Assembly: GCF_003151255.1 (NCBI RefSeq)
Contig: NZ_CP029481.1
Span: 620,001-684,000 of the forward strand
Source: Microvirga sp. 17 mud 1-3
GTDB lineage: Bacteria > Pseudomonadota > Alphaproteobacteria > Rhizobiales > Beijerinckiaceae
Length of the DNA: 64,000 nucleotides
Direction of reading: 5' to 3'
Below are positions 17,503 through 26,206 of this stretch, piece after piece. Position numbers and translations under genes: made by a program. A model generated the notes under the pieces. The model saw nothing but the letters and a program-made list of their open reading frames with translations. It was not told where the DNA came from and searched no databases. The first letter of the stretch is position 1; each line of letters begins with the position of its first letter.

Positions 17503-18459
17503 TCATACCTCCGCCGAGCGGCGCTCCTTCGCCCAGCGCGGCGGCTTGAGCTCGCTCACGATCACGCCGGCGACGATGAGGGCCGCGCCGATCAGGGCCG
17601 CGGCGGGCAGGCGCTCGCCCGCGAGGCGACCGACGATGCCGGCCCAGACCGGTTCGCCCGCGTAGATCACGGTGGCGCGGGTGGGCGAGACGGTCTTCTG
17701 CGCCCAGTTCATGGCGAGTTGGATCCCGGCGCTCGCGATGCCAAGACCGACGGCGCTCGCCACCAGCAGGCTGGACATGGCCGGAATAGGCTCCCCCATG
17801 GGTACCATGCCGCCGAAGGCCAGGAGCGACGCGGTGGCGAGCTGCACCACCGTGACGCGGCGCACGTCCACCCGGCCCGCATAGCCGCCGATGAGGATGA
17901 TCTCGGCCGCGATCGCGATGGCGCTGATGAGCGTCAGCACTTCGCCGATGCCGAGCCCGATGGAGGTCCCGTCGGGGCCGGCGAGCAGGACAAGGCCGCC
18001 GAAGGCGAGCGCGATGCCGAGCCAGGACATGAGCCCGGGCGGACGCCGCAGGACGAACCATTGCAGCAGGGGCACGATGGGCACATAGAGCGCCGTGATG
18101 AAGGCGGATTTGCTGCTCGGGATCGTCTGCAGCCCGTAGGTCTGGAGCGTGTAGCCGAGGAAGATGCAGATCCCGATGAAGATTCCGGCCCTGGCCTCAT
18201 GCCAGGTCAGCCCGCGCAGGACGGGCGCCGCGAAGAGGCCCATGAGCAGGGCGGCAGTGCCGAAACGCAGGCCCACGAAGAACAGCGGACCGCTGACCGC
18301 GAGTGCGTTCTGGACGGTCAGGAAGGTCGCGCCCCAGATTACCGTGATCACGATGAGGACGGCTTCGCTCTTGCTGAAGAAGAAGCGGAAACGGGGAGCG
18401 GAGGAGGTTGCGGCGACCACGGGCGATCCTTGCGCGAGAAGCGCTGTGGGTATGGGCAA
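17503..18459 (-). CDS. EamA/DMT-family transporter
   Basis: This 318-residue inner-membrane protein has ten hydrophobic segments in two EamA repeats. Repeat 1 starts LIVITVIWGATFLTVQNAL with FFVGLRFGTAALLMGLF; repeat 2 starts GEVLTLISAIAIAAEIILIGGY and contains RATVIYAGEPVWAGIVGRLAGE, a strong family signature. Metabolite export is likely but the substrate is unknown. It converges on the prenyl synthase gene with 4 bp between stops, so the two transcripts must overlap at their 3' ends. It is not close in sequence to the EamA protein at 9.4-10.3 kb. Confidence 0.82.
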   Translation of the reverse strand: MPIPTALLAQGSPVVAATSSAPRFRFFFSKSEAVLIVITVIWGATFLTVQNALAVSGPLFFVGLRFGTAALLMGLFAAPVLRGLTWHEARAGIFIGICIFLGYTLQTYGLQTIPSSKSAFITALYVPIVPLLQWFVLRRPPGLMSWLGIALAFGGLVLLAGPDGTSIGLGIGEVLTLISAIAIAAEIILIGGYAGRVDVRRVTVVQLATASLLAFGGMVPMGEPIPAMSSLLVASAVGLGIASAGIQLAMNWAQKTVSPTRATVIYAGEPVWAGIVGRLAGERLPAAALIGAALIVAGVIVSELKPPRWAKERRSAEV

Positions 18460-18522
18460 CGGCCCGGCGGGTCAAGCGGGAGGGCCCGCATTCGGAATGG
18501 ACGGCCGCCGTGAAGCCGCCGG

Positions 18523-19122
18523 TCAACGCCTCCTGACGGCGGTGGCGTGCAGCCAGCGCGTCGGCAATCCGTCGTAGCCGCCGCCCATCTCCTCCTCGAT
18601 GGCGATGCTCTCCCAGAGCGCGGGGTCGTAGGCCGAGCGCAGCCAGTCCGCGGAGGGGTAGTTGTAGTAGCGGTCGAGGCTGTCGCGCCCTTCCTGCTCG
18701 CCCGCCTTGAAGCTCGCATAGAAGACGCCGCCCGCCTTCAGAGCCGCATGGATGCGCCGGACGATGCGCGGCAGGTCCTGGCGCGGCACATGCAGCAGGC
18801 AGGCATTCGCCCAGATGCCGTCATAGGCGCTCTGTGCAACGAGTTCGTCGAACAGCAGCACGCGCACGGGCCGCCCGAGCCGCTTTTCGGCCTCCCGGGC
18901 GATTTCCGGCGTGCCATCCGTCGGCGTCACGTCGAAGCCCCGGGCCAGCATGGCCTCGCTGTCCTGACCACCCCCGCAACCAAGCTCCAGGATGGAGCCT
19001 CCGGCCGGCAGGGCCTTCAGGAAGCTGTCGATTCGCCGGTGGCTGGCTTCCTGTCCGCGCGCCGCATAGGTCTCGGCTTCGCCGGCATAGAAGTTCAGGG
19101 TCACGGAATCATGGCCGGACAT
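18523..19122 (-). CDS. Class I SAM-dependent methyltransferase
   Basis: This 199-residue protein has motif I ILELGCGGGQDSEAML at about residues 44-59, DVTPTDGTPEIAREAEKRLG as motif II, and ANACLLHVPRQDLPRIVRRIHAALKAGGVFYASFK as motifs post-II/III. The arrangement is that of small TehB/UbiE-like methyltransferases acting on a small molecule. The start (MSGHDSVTLNFY) and length are normal. It lies 23 bp downstream of a GNAT gene on the same strand. No substrate can be assigned. Confidence 0.75.
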   Translation of the reverse strand: MSGHDSVTLNFYAGEAETYAARGQEASHRRIDSFLKALPAGGSILELGCGGGQDSEAMLARGFDVTPTDGTPEIAREAEKRLGRPVRVLLFDELVAQSAYDGIWANACLLHVPRQDLPRIVRRIHAALKAGGVFYASFKAGEQEGRDSLDRYYNYPSADWLRSAYDPALWESIAIEEEMGGGYDGLPTRWLHATAVRRR

Positions 19123-19145
19123 GGGGTTATCCTTGCGGAAGAAGA

Positions 19146-19709
19146 TCAGTGTGCCGGACCGTCACCGATGGTCGACACCCAGAACCGGAGCTTGGTCTGC
19201 CCGATTTGGCTCGGATGCACGAACGTGCCGTCGAGAATGCCGCCATTGGCGAGAATCACCTTCCGGGAGGCCTCGTTGGATTCGTCGCAGGTGATCGTGA
19301 CCCGCGAAAAACCCTCCGCGCGCGCTACCGGCAGGATCAGGCGCAGGGCCTGCGTGGCGTAGCCGCGGCGCTGTTTCCACGGCACGATGGCGTAACCGAT
19401 ATGCCCGAGGCAGGTCGGCGGCAATTCTTCGGTGCCAGGCTGGAAGCGAAAGCCGATCCGGCCGCAGAATTCCCCGTCGCTGATCCAGAAATCACGGGAC
19501 GGCAGGCGCGGCACCTCGCGCCCGTCGGGCAGGCGGAGGGTCGGGCTGCCATAGACCTCGTGGAGAAAGCTTGCCGGGTCGCGCCGCAGCCGCTCCAGCT
19601 GCTCCTGGCTTACGTCCTGGACCGTGTCCGGGGACCAACCCTGGGCGAGGGCATGCTCGTAGCCGGGCAGGTCGTCGAGGTTCGGCTGGATGAGAGTGAT
19701 CGTCGTCAT
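19146..19709 (-). CDS. GNAT-family N-acetyltransferase (RimJ/RimL-like)
   Basis: This 187-residue acetyltransferase contains GHIGYAIVPWKQRRGYATQALRLILPVARAEGFSRVTITCDESNEASRKVILANGG, the A and B motifs of the GNAT fold in the RimJ/RimL style with the R-R-G-Y-A acetyl-CoA loop. The N-terminal region (LRLPDGREVPRLPSRDFWISDGEFCGRIGFR) matches GNAT proteins that act on small amines or peptides. The start at 19709 (MTTITLIQPN) was preferred over an upstream one at 19736 because the extra residues have no similarity to the fold. Substrate unknown. Confidence 0.78.
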   Translation of the reverse strand: MTTITLIQPNLDDLPGYEHALAQGWSPDTVQDVSQEQLERLRRDPASFLHEVYGSPTLRLPDGREVPRLPSRDFWISDGEFCGRIGFRFQPGTEELPPTCLGHIGYAIVPWKQRRGYATQALRLILPVARAEGFSRVTITCDESNEASRKVILANGGILDGTFVHPSQIGQTKLRFWVSTIGDGPAH

Positions 19710-19805
19710 AGCGGCGCGAGACTGACACCGCGCCACCCTGATGACAACCGTCCTGGAGCCCCGTGCGGACCTGGAGATCCGACGGTGCTCTCATTTCAAT
19801 AGAAC

Positions 19806-19856
19806 GCTTCGGATCGATCCCAAAAGTGCAAATCCACTTTTGGGTCCGAAGCTCTA
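19806..19856 (-). repeat. REP-like palindrome (TAGAGC family), copy 2, overlapping the kup stop
   Basis: Arms GCTTCGGA and CCCAAAAGTG (19806-19828, split by TCGAT) pair with CACTTTTGGG and TCCGAAGC (19835-19852) around a 6-nt loop. Read on the minus strand the element begins TAGAGCTTCGGACCCAAAAG, close to the start of the element at 9321. Its TAG is the kup stop codon (19854-19856). It could also act as a 3' hairpin for kup mRNA. Confidence 0.75.
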
Positions 19857-21782
19857 GACAGTCACCTGCGTGCCCACCTCGACCACGCGGCCCGTGGGGA
19901 TCTGGAAGAAGTCGGTGGCATCGCTCGCCGACTTGGCGAGGCTGATGAACACCTTGTCCTGCCACAGCGGCATGCCCGACTGCGCGGCCGGGCGGATCGA
20001 GCGCCGGGACAGGAAGAACGACGTCGCCATGATGTCGAACTTGAAGCCCTGCTTGCGCAGGATCGCGAGGCCGCGGGGAATGTTGGGGGTTTCCATGTAG
20101 CCATAGGCGATCTGGACGCGCCAGAACGAGTCGCCCACATGCTCGATCCGGACCCGGTCCTCGTCCTCCAGGCGCGGGACGTCCTCGCTGCGCACGGTCA
20201 GGATCACGTTCTTCTCGTGCAGGACCTTGTTGTGCTTGAGGTTGTGGAGGAGTGCAGCTGGAGCTGTCTCCGGGTCGCTCGTCAGGAATACGGCCGTGCC
20301 CTTCACCCGGTGAGGTGGGCTCTTCTCCAGCATCTTGACCAGCTCGAGGAGCGGCACGTCGATCTTGCGGGTCTTCTCGAACAGGATGCTCGTGCCCTTC
20401 ACCCAGGTCCACATGAGGGTCATGAGGGCGGCCGCGAGAATCACCGGGACGTAGCCGCCCGTGAAGATCTTCAGGAGGTTGGCGCCGAAGAACGCGAGGT
20501 CGATGAACAGGAAGGGCAGCATCACCAGGAGGGTGAGCCCCAGCGACCACCGCCAGCCCTTCCAGATGACCAGGATGGCCAGGACCGCGTCCACCGCCAT
20601 CGCGCCGAACACCGACACGCCGTACGCGTGGGACAGGTTGCTCGACGAGCCGAAGATCAGGACCAGCACGACCACGCCGAAGAGCAGGAGCATGTTCACC
20701 CGCGGCAGGTAGATCTGGCCCTGATGCGTCTCGGACGTGAAGCGGATCTCGAGGCGGGGCAGGAGCCCCAGCTGCACCGCCTGGCGGGTCAGCGAGAAGG
20801 CTCCGGTGATCACGGACTGGCTCGCGATGATGGTCGCGAGGGTCGCAAGCCCGATCATCGGGAGGAGCGCCCAGTCAGGCACCAGGCGGAAGAGGGGCGA
20901 TTCGGCTGCGGCCGGATGAGCCAGGACCAGGGCGCCCTGCCCGAAATAGTTGATCACCAGGGCCGGAAACACGATGTAGAGCCAGGCGCGGCGGATCGGC
21001 TGGGCGCCGAAATGGCCGAGATCCGCGTAGAGCGCCTCGGCTCCCGTCACGGACAGACAGACGGCCCCTAGCACCGCGAGCGACACGGCCGAATGGTTGT
21101 GGAAAAACGTGAGGGCATAGACCGGGTTCATGGCGAACATCACGGTCGGGTCGTCGGCGATGTGGAGGAGACCGGCCACCGCCAGCGCGGCAAACCAGGC
21201 GAGCATGACCGGGCCGAAAAAGGCCGCCACGCGCCCGGTCCCCCGGCTCTGCACCATGAAGAGGGCCGCCAGGATCGTCAGGGTGATCGGCACCACGTAG
21301 GGATCGAGCTCCGGGGTGGCGAGCTTCAGGCCCTCCACGGCGGATAGGACCGAGATGGCAGGGGTAAGCACCGCATCGCCATAGAACAGCCCTGCGCCGG
21401 CGATGCCCAGCACGAGGACGATGCCCCGCCGCTTGCCCAGGGCGCGCTGGGCGAGGGCCACCAGGGTCAGGGTCCCGCCCTCGCCCCGGTTGTCGGCGCG
21501 CAGCAGGATGAACACGTATTTCGCCGTGACGACCAGCACGAGCGACCACAGGATCAGGGACAGGACACCCAGGATGATGTCCCGCGTCACCGGCCCGCCG
21601 GCCGAGGCCGCCGCGACGGATTCCTTGAAGGCATAGAGAGGACTCGTGCCGATATCGCCGAACACGACGCCGATGGCGCCCATCATGAGCGTCCAGACGC
21701 TCACCTTGGGATGAGATTCGGGGAGGGTAGCCTCCGGCGCCGCGGAATCCGCGTGCCCGGGGGCGACAGCATGCTGTACCAT
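19854..21782 (-). CDS. kup: KUP-family potassium uptake protein
   Basis: This 642-residue inner-membrane K+/H+ symporter opens its membrane domain with [21 protein letters not shown], the KUP signature. About twelve hydrophobic helices follow (for example LIVLGIAG-type helix [34 protein letters not shown]). A soluble C-terminal domain starts near residue 460 ([32 protein letters not shown]). The ATG at 21782 ([12 protein letters not shown]) gives the usual length; the frame is open further upstream but that stretch is Pro/Arg-rich and overlaps the ispG end. The stop codon lies in a palindromic repeat. Confidence 0.93.
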   Translation of the reverse strand: MVQHAVAPGHADSAAPEATLPESHPKVSVWTLMMGAIGVVFGDIGTSPLYAFKESVAAASAGGPVTRDIILGVLSLILWSLVLVVTAKYVFILLRADNRGEGGTLTLVALAQRALGKRRGIVLVLGIAGAGLFYGDAVLTPAISVLSAVEGLKLATPELDPYVVPITLTILAALFMVQSRGTGRVAAFFGPVMLAWFAALAVAGLLHIADDPTVMFAMNPVYALTFFHNHSAVSLAVLGAVCLSVTGAEALYADLGHFGAQPIRRAWLYIVFPALVINYFGQGALVLAHPAAAESPLFRLVPDWALLPMIGLATLATIIASQSVITGAFSLTRQAVQLGLLPRLEIRFTSETHQGQIYLPRVNMLLLFGVVVLVLIFGSSSNLSHAYGVSVFGAMAVDAVLAILVIWKGWRWSLGLTLLVMLPFLFIDLAFFGANLLKIFTGGYVPVILAAALMTLMWTWVKGTSILFEKTRKIDVPLLELVKMLEKSPPHRVKGTAVFLTSDPETAPAALLHNLKHNKVLHEKNVILTVRSEDVPRLEDEDRVRIEHVGDSFWRVQIAYGYMETPNIPRGLAILRKQGFKFDIMATSFFLSRRSIRPAAQSGMPLWQDKVFISLAKSASDATDFFQIPTGRVVEVGTQVTV

Positions 21783-21936
21783 AATGACTGTTCTTTGCGG
21801 ATGCTCCGCGGACGGCCCTCGTTGAACGTCTCGGACGAATTGAAGAGCGGCCCCCCTCATCGGAAGCGGCAGCCGCCGGTGCCGGCGCGGCGGGCTCTCT
21901 AGCACATCACGCCAATGCGTAAAACGGAATTTGAGC

Positions 21937-23262
21937 TTACGGTTCCATGCCGGCGCGGCGGGGGGAGGGAATTGGCCCGGCCGAAACGGCGCCGGGCCGG
22001 CCATAATTCCGTTCGATATAATCCAGAACGATCTTCTGGAAATCCTGTGCGAGGGTCGGGCCCCGCAGGGTCATAGCCTTGCGTCCGTCGATGAAGACCG
22101 GAGCGGCCGGCTGCTCCCCCGTGCCGGGAAGCGAGATGCCGATATGGGCATGCTTGGATTCGCCCGGGCCGTTCACGATGCAGCCCATGACGGCCACGTT
22201 GAGGCCCTCGACGCCCGGATAGCGCCTGCGCCACTCGGGCATGGAATTGGAAATCCAGTTCTGGATGTCCTGCGCCAGCTCCTGGAAGACCGACGAGGTG
22301 GTCCGCCCGCAGCCGGGGCAGGCCGCCACGAGGGGCACGAAGGTGCGGAAGCCCATGGTCTGGAGCAATTCCTGGGAGGCCTTGACCTCCAGGGTCCGGT
22401 CCCCTCCCGGCTCCGGCGTAAGGGAATAGCGGATCGTGTCGCCGACGCCCTGCTGCAGGAGGATGCCCATGGCGGCCGAGGAGGAGACGATGCCCTTCGA
22501 GCCCATACCTGCCTCGGTGAGCCCGAGATGGAGCGCGTAATCGGACCGGCGGGCAAGTTCCTGGTAGACGGCGATCAGCTCCTGCACGGCCGAGACCTTG
22601 GCCGAGAGGATGATCCGGTCCCGCCCGAGACCGATCTCCTCGGCCCGTGCGGCGGACATAAGGGCGGACTGGATCATCGCCTCGCGGGTCACCCAGCGCA
22701 TGTCGCGCGGCCGGCGAGAGGCGGCATTCTCGTTCATGAGGTGGGTCAGGAGTTCCTGATCGAGGGAGCCCCAGTTCGCGCCGATGCGCACCGCCTTGCC
22801 GTACCGGATCGCCATCTCGACGATGGCGCCGAACTGCCGGTCCTTCTTATCCTTGAAGCCCACATTGCCGGGGTTGATCCGGTACTTGTCCAGGGCCTCG
22901 GCGCAGCCCGGATGGTCTGCAAGGAGCTGGTGGCCGATATAATGGAAGTCACCCACCAGGGGCACCGCGACGCCGAGCCGGTCGAGCCGCTCACGGATAC
23001 GCGGAACCGCCGCGGCGGCCTCGTCCCGGTCCACGGTGATGCGCACCAGCTCCGACCCGGCCCGGGCCAGGGCCGCGACCTGCGCGACGGTGGCGTCCAC
23101 GTCAGCCGTGTCGGTATTGGTCATGGACTGCACGACGATGGGAGCGCCGCCGCCCACCATGACGGACCCGACCCGGACGCCGACGGTGCGGTGGCGGGGC
23201 GCAGGGCCAGCCACGTCGTCGGGAAGGGTCAAGGCGTCGGAGGACAAGGGGGTTACAGACAT
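21937..23262 (-). CDS. ispG: 4-hydroxy-3-methylbut-2-enyl-diphosphate synthase
   Basis: This 441-residue 4Fe-4S enzyme converts methylerythritol cyclodiphosphate to HMBPP in the MEP isoprenoid pathway. Recognisable parts are [53 protein letters not shown], and the iron-sulfur site [13 protein letters not shown] with the third Cys in [24 protein letters not shown]. Length is normal for proteobacteria. With the prenyl synthase at 16.6 kb it is one of two isoprenoid genes in the window, but they are not in one operon. The 155 bp between it and kup hold no clear signal. Confidence 0.95.
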   Translation of the reverse strand: MSVTPLSSDALTLPDDVAGPAPRHRTVGVRVGSVMVGGGAPIVVQSMTNTDTADVDATVAQVAALARAGSELVRITVDRDEAAAAVPRIRERLDRLGVAVPLVGDFHYIGHQLLADHPGCAEALDKYRINPGNVGFKDKKDRQFGAIVEMAIRYGKAVRIGANWGSLDQELLTHLMNENAASRRPRDMRWVTREAMIQSALMSAARAEEIGLGRDRIILSAKVSAVQELIAVYQELARRSDYALHLGLTEAGMGSKGIVSSSAAMGILLQQGVGDTIRYSLTPEPGGDRTLEVKASQELLQTMGFRTFVPLVAACPGCGRTTSSVFQELAQDIQNWISNSMPEWRRRYPGVEGLNVAVMGCIVNGPGESKHAHIGISLPGTGEQPAAPVFIDGRKAMTLRGPTLAQDFQKIVLDYIERNYGRPGAVSAGPIPSPRRAGMEP

Positions 23263-23365
23263 CGATCATCCTGAACGGCGGCATTCGGGCCGCGATGGCG
23301 GCATAGAGGCCGCCGCCGTTTAGCTGAGGCCTAATCGCGCCTCCGTCAAGCGTGGCTTGATCCTC

Positions 23366-23869
23366 TTATCGGCAATGGGCGCAGCATCCGACGATTTCGA
23401 GGAGCTTCGTCCTGGGGGCGAATCCCTCCCGGGACAGGAGGGCCGCGACCGTTTCGCTGAGATCGGCGGCGCTCGCCTCGTCCACCCCTCCGCAGGCCTC
23501 GCAGATCAGGAAAGCCACCGTGTCAGGGGCGCTGTCCCGGTGGAAGCTGCCGATATAGGCGTTCTGGCTGGCGAGCCTGTGGGCAAGGCCCTGCTCGGTG
23601 AGAAAATCCAGGGCGCGGTAGACCGTGATCGGCGCCAGGCGCCGGCCGGAAGTGCCGAGCCGTTCGGCAATCTCATAGGCTCCGAGAGGCTTGTGCGTGG
23701 CATAGAGAGTTTCGAGAACCTCGCGGCGGATCGCCGTCAGGCGGACGCGGCGGGCACGGCAGAGCTCCTCGGCCTGCGCCAGGGCCGGGCCGGCGCGCTC
23801 GGCCTGCCGTTCGGCATGAGGACAGGTCGTTTTCCGATCAACGAGAAAGGAGAGGGCGGTTCTGGTCAC
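23366..23869 (-). CDS. Fur-family metal regulator, Zur-like
   Basis: This 167-residue protein has a winged-helix domain (VRLTAIRREVLETLYATHKPLGAYEIAERLG then ITVYRALDFLTEQGLAHRLAS) and a C-terminal metal-binding and dimer domain with FLICEACGGVDE (first CXXC) and the closing GCCAHCR (second Cys pair). Two structural CXXC-type zinc sites and the HRL..QNAYIG segment fit Zur better than Fur or PerR, but this is inference. It is transcribed away from the methyltransferase gene's 3' end. A 13-bp palindrome lies 34 bp upstream of the start. Confidence 0.8.
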   Translation of the reverse strand: MTRTALSFLVDRKTTCPHAERQAERAGPALAQAEELCRARRVRLTAIRREVLETLYATHKPLGAYEIAERLGTSGRRLAPITVYRALDFLTEQGLAHRLASQNAYIGSFHRDSAPDTVAFLICEACGGVDEASAADLSETVAALLSREGFAPRTKLLEIVGCCAHCR

Positions 23870-23902
23870 GGTTATGCCTCAGCTTCGGGACCCACCCTGT
23901 TC

Positions 23903-23915
23903 GTATAGGTTATAC
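23903..23915. promoter_or_regulatory. Candidate operator upstream of the Fur/Zur-type gene
   Basis: The palindrome GTATAGGTTATAC (arms GTATA/TATAC) is centred about 40 bp upstream of the ATG at 23869. AT-rich palindromes in this position are common for self-regulated Fur-family genes, but the element is short, does not clearly match a known Zur box, and could simply include a -10 element. Confidence 0.3.
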
Positions 23916-23937
23916 TGCTACTCTTTCATAGGGGGTG

Positions 23938-24585
23938 TCAGGAGCGGAAGCGCCAGACCCCGGTTTTCTTGATCTCCGCATCCTCCAGGGTCCGGGTGAC
24001 TGGGACCTCATACAGGGCCACCTGGTCGAGCCGGTCTTTGGGGAGATAGCTGCGCCCCGGATCGCCGATGAGGACCGTTGCGCCGCGGCCGTTGAGGGCA
24101 AAGAGCCAGTCGACGACCCGCCGGGCGAGATCCTGCTCGTAGCAGATATCCCCGGCCAGGACCGTGTCCCAGCCCCTGTCCTTGCCCACGAGATCAGTCT
24201 GGAGAATGTCGAGATCGACCCCGTTCGCCTCCGCGTTGATCCGAATCGCCGCCACGGCGAAGTCGTCGATGTCGCAGGCCGTCACGGCCGCCGCGCCCGC
24301 CTTTCGGGCCGCGATGGCCACGAGGCCCGAGCCGGAGGCGAAATCCAGCACGCGCCGGCCGCGGACCGTCTCCGGATGGTCGAGGATATAGCGGGCAAGC
24401 GCCTGCCCACCGGCCCAGGCAAAGGCCCAGAAGGGTGGCGGCAGGCCGATGGCGCCGAGCTCCTCCTCGGTCTTCTGCCACAGCGCCGTGGCCTCGTCGG
24501 CCACGTGCAGCAAGATTTCCGGCGCATGGGGCACAGGCAGAAGCCGCGTTTCGGCGCGGATGAAGGCGGAGCGGTCCGTGATCAC
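23938..24585 (-). CDS. Protein lysine methyltransferase-like (ETF-beta methyltransferase family)
   Basis: This 215-residue class I methyltransferase has PPPFWAFAWAGGQALARYILDHPE before motif I (VLDFASGSGLVAIAARKAGAAAVTACDID), then LAGDICYEQDLARRVVDWL and the product-site region GATVLIGDPGRSYLPKDRL. The W-A-F-A-W-x-G-G lead-in and the D-I-C-Y-E motif are those of the NNT1/METTL20 family, whose bacterial members methylate the electron transfer flavoprotein beta subunit. The target here is inferred. Its start overlaps the stop of the glycosyltransferase gene by 4 nt (24582-24585), so the two are coupled. Confidence 0.72.
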   Translation of the reverse strand: MITDRSAFIRAETRLLPVPHAPEILLHVADEATALWQKTEEELGAIGLPPPFWAFAWAGGQALARYILDHPETVRGRRVLDFASGSGLVAIAARKAGAAAVTACDIDDFAVAAIRINAEANGVDLDILQTDLVGKDRGWDTVLAGDICYEQDLARRVVDWLFALNGRGATVLIGDPGRSYLPKDRLDQVALYEVPVTRTLEDAEIKKTGVWRFRS

Positions 24586-25754
24586 GCGGCCAGCACCTCC
24601 CGGTAGAGCTGTTTCACGGCGTCCATCACCTGCCGCTCGGTGAAGCCGTCGAGGACTCGGGCGCGGGCCGCCTGTCCCATCCGGGCAACGATGTCGGGCT
24701 GTCCGCTCAGGCTCACGAGCGCTTCAGCAAGTTGCCCGGCATCGCCCGGAGGAACGATTCTTCCCTCGATGCCGTCCCGGACCAGGGTCCGGCAGCCGGG
24801 AACGTCCGTGGTCACGATGGCGCGGCCGCAGGCGGCTGCCTCAAGGAGTGTCCGCGGCAGGCCTTCGCCGCCCCGTGAGGGCAGGCAGGCCACGTGATGC
24901 TCACGCCAGACGCCCGCCACGTCCCGGGTCGGCCCATGCCAGGCGATCCCGGGCTCCGCGCTCCAGGCCTTCAGGGTCGCTTCCGGGATCGCCTTGGGGT
25001 TGGAAGGGTCGGGCGCTCCGTAGAGGGACAATTCGACAGCGGCGCCGCGGGCCCGCGCCGTCCTGACCGCCTCCACGGCGAGGTCGACGCCCTTCGACCA
25101 GAGCATCCGGGCGACGAGCGCCACCTTCAGGGGCGGCTGGGCGGGAAGCGGCGCCGGCGCCAGGGCGTCCGGGTCTATCCCTGCGCCGCCCACCAGGGTG
25201 ACGCGCGGATCCGCCGGGTCAAGCCCGAGAAGCCGAGGGTCGTCCGCATTCTCAAAGAGATAACGCGTTTCTTTGGTCTGGAGGCCGCGCACGAGCAGGC
25301 GCACCGCCTTGCGGGCCATGCGCGCGACCATGTCGGTCCGCGCCCCGAGGAAGCCGAGCCCGGTCAGGGCATAGACCCGCCGGCCGATCCCCGCCATGGA
25401 GGCGGCGGTGCCGCCGATCAGGATGCTGCGCAGCGCGATGCAATGGACGAGATCGGCCTTCTCGGCCTTGAGAATGGCCGCAAGCTGCCCCGCCGCATAG
25501 CCCGCGCTCATGGGGTTCAGGCTGCGGCGCTCCGCGTCGAGGGGCACGACCTTGCCGCCGAGCGCCTCGATGGCGTCCCGATGGGCGCGCACCCGCGTCA
25601 CGACCGTGACGTCGAGCCCGAGCTCCTTCGCGGCGCGCAGCATGGGAAGGAAATGCGAGACGAAGAACCAGTCCTCGGTGACGACAAAGACGAGCTTTCG
25701 CCCGTGAAGGGCAGGGGAGGCAGCAGGCGGATGGGTCACGGTCGCTCCGAACAA
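24582..25754 (-). CDS. Glycosyltransferase family 4
   Basis: This 390-residue GT-B fold enzyme has an N-terminal domain (VFVVTEDWFFVSHFLPMLRAAKELGLDVTVVTR) and a nucleotide-sugar domain with VALVARMLWSKGVDLAVEA, GPTRDVAGVWREHHVACLPSRGGEGLPRTLLEAAACGRAIVTTDVPGCRTLVRDGIEGRIVPPGD. The S-R-x-G-E-G-L-P-R-T motif places the conserved catalytic Glu pair of GT4 enzymes. Similar proteins add sugars to lipid carriers in polysaccharide synthesis; the exact step is unknown. It is isolated from any polysaccharide cluster. Upstream lies a 108-bp divergent space with the SemiSWEET gene. Confidence 0.82.
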   Translation of the reverse strand: MFGATVTHPPAASPALHGRKLVFVVTEDWFFVSHFLPMLRAAKELGLDVTVVTRVRAHRDAIEALGGKVVPLDAERRSLNPMSAGYAAGQLAAILKAEKADLVHCIALRSILIGGTAASMAGIGRRVYALTGLGFLGARTDMVARMARKAVRLLVRGLQTKETRYLFENADDPRLLGLDPADPRVTLVGGAGIDPDALAPAPLPAQPPLKVALVARMLWSKGVDLAVEAVRTARARGAAVELSLYGAPDPSNPKAIPEATLKAWSAEPGIAWHGPTRDVAGVWREHHVACLPSRGGEGLPRTLLEAAACGRAIVTTDVPGCRTLVRDGIEGRIVPPGDAGQLAEALVSLSGQPDIVARMGQAARARVLDGFTERQVMDAVKQLYREVLAA

Positions 25755-25862
25755 GAGACGGGTTCTTCTAGGGCATTTTAGGCGCCAGGGAACCTCCTCC
25801 GCGACCGCCCGTTCTCCGCGTCCGGGCCGGTTGGTCTTGTAAAGGAGGGCCGGGCGACGTTC

Positions 25863-26180
25863 ATGGGCGAGTGGTTTCCGACGGTTCTGGGCGTGACGGC
25901 GGGACTCGTTTCCACGTCCAGCTTTGTCCCGCAGGTCATCAAGGCGTGGCGGGACCGCGACACGGCTGCCCTCTCGAAGCGCATGTATGTCGTGACCGTG
26001 ACGGCCTTCACGCTCTGGTCGCTCTACGGCTTCCTGATCGGCAGCGCCCCTATCGTCATCTTCAACCTTCTCAGTCTCGTCTTAAGCGGCACGATCCTGG
26101 CCCTGAAGATCCGCGACGAGCGCCGGGGCGCCATGGCACAATCTTCGGGAAGGGAACCCGAACCGACGCGATCCGGTTGA
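25863..26180 (+). CDS. SemiSWEET-family PQ-loop sugar transporter
   Basis: This 105-residue membrane protein has three helices: FPTVLGVTAGLVSTSSFVPQVIKAWRDRDTAALSKRM, YVVTVTAFTLWSLYGFLIGS and PIVIFNLLSLVLSGTILALKIR. The first carries the PQ motif (SFVPQVIKAW) and the third the conserved Asn (IFNLLSL). Bacterial SemiSWEETs dimerise to move sugars down gradients. The C-terminal 18 residues are hydrophilic. It ends 26 bp before the topoisomerase gene, so the two may share a transcript although no functional link is evident. Confidence 0.82.
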   Translation: MGEWFPTVLGVTAGLVSTSSFVPQVIKAWRDRDTAALSKRMYVVTVTAFTLWSLYGFLIGSAPIVIFNLLSLVLSGTILALKIRDERRGAMAQSSGREPEPTRSG

Positions 26181-26206
26181 CGCAAGCCCCCGAACCAAGG
26201 CGCGCC

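Noticed and set aside
22241..23274. Long plus-strand frame opposite ispG, part of a 447-codon open frame
   Set aside because: ispG motifs on the minus strand are unambiguous; the opposite frame is compositionally an artefact.
23903..23915. Firm assignment of a Zur box
   Set aside because: The palindrome is only 13 bp and does not clearly match a known Zur consensus; kept only as a low-confidence site.
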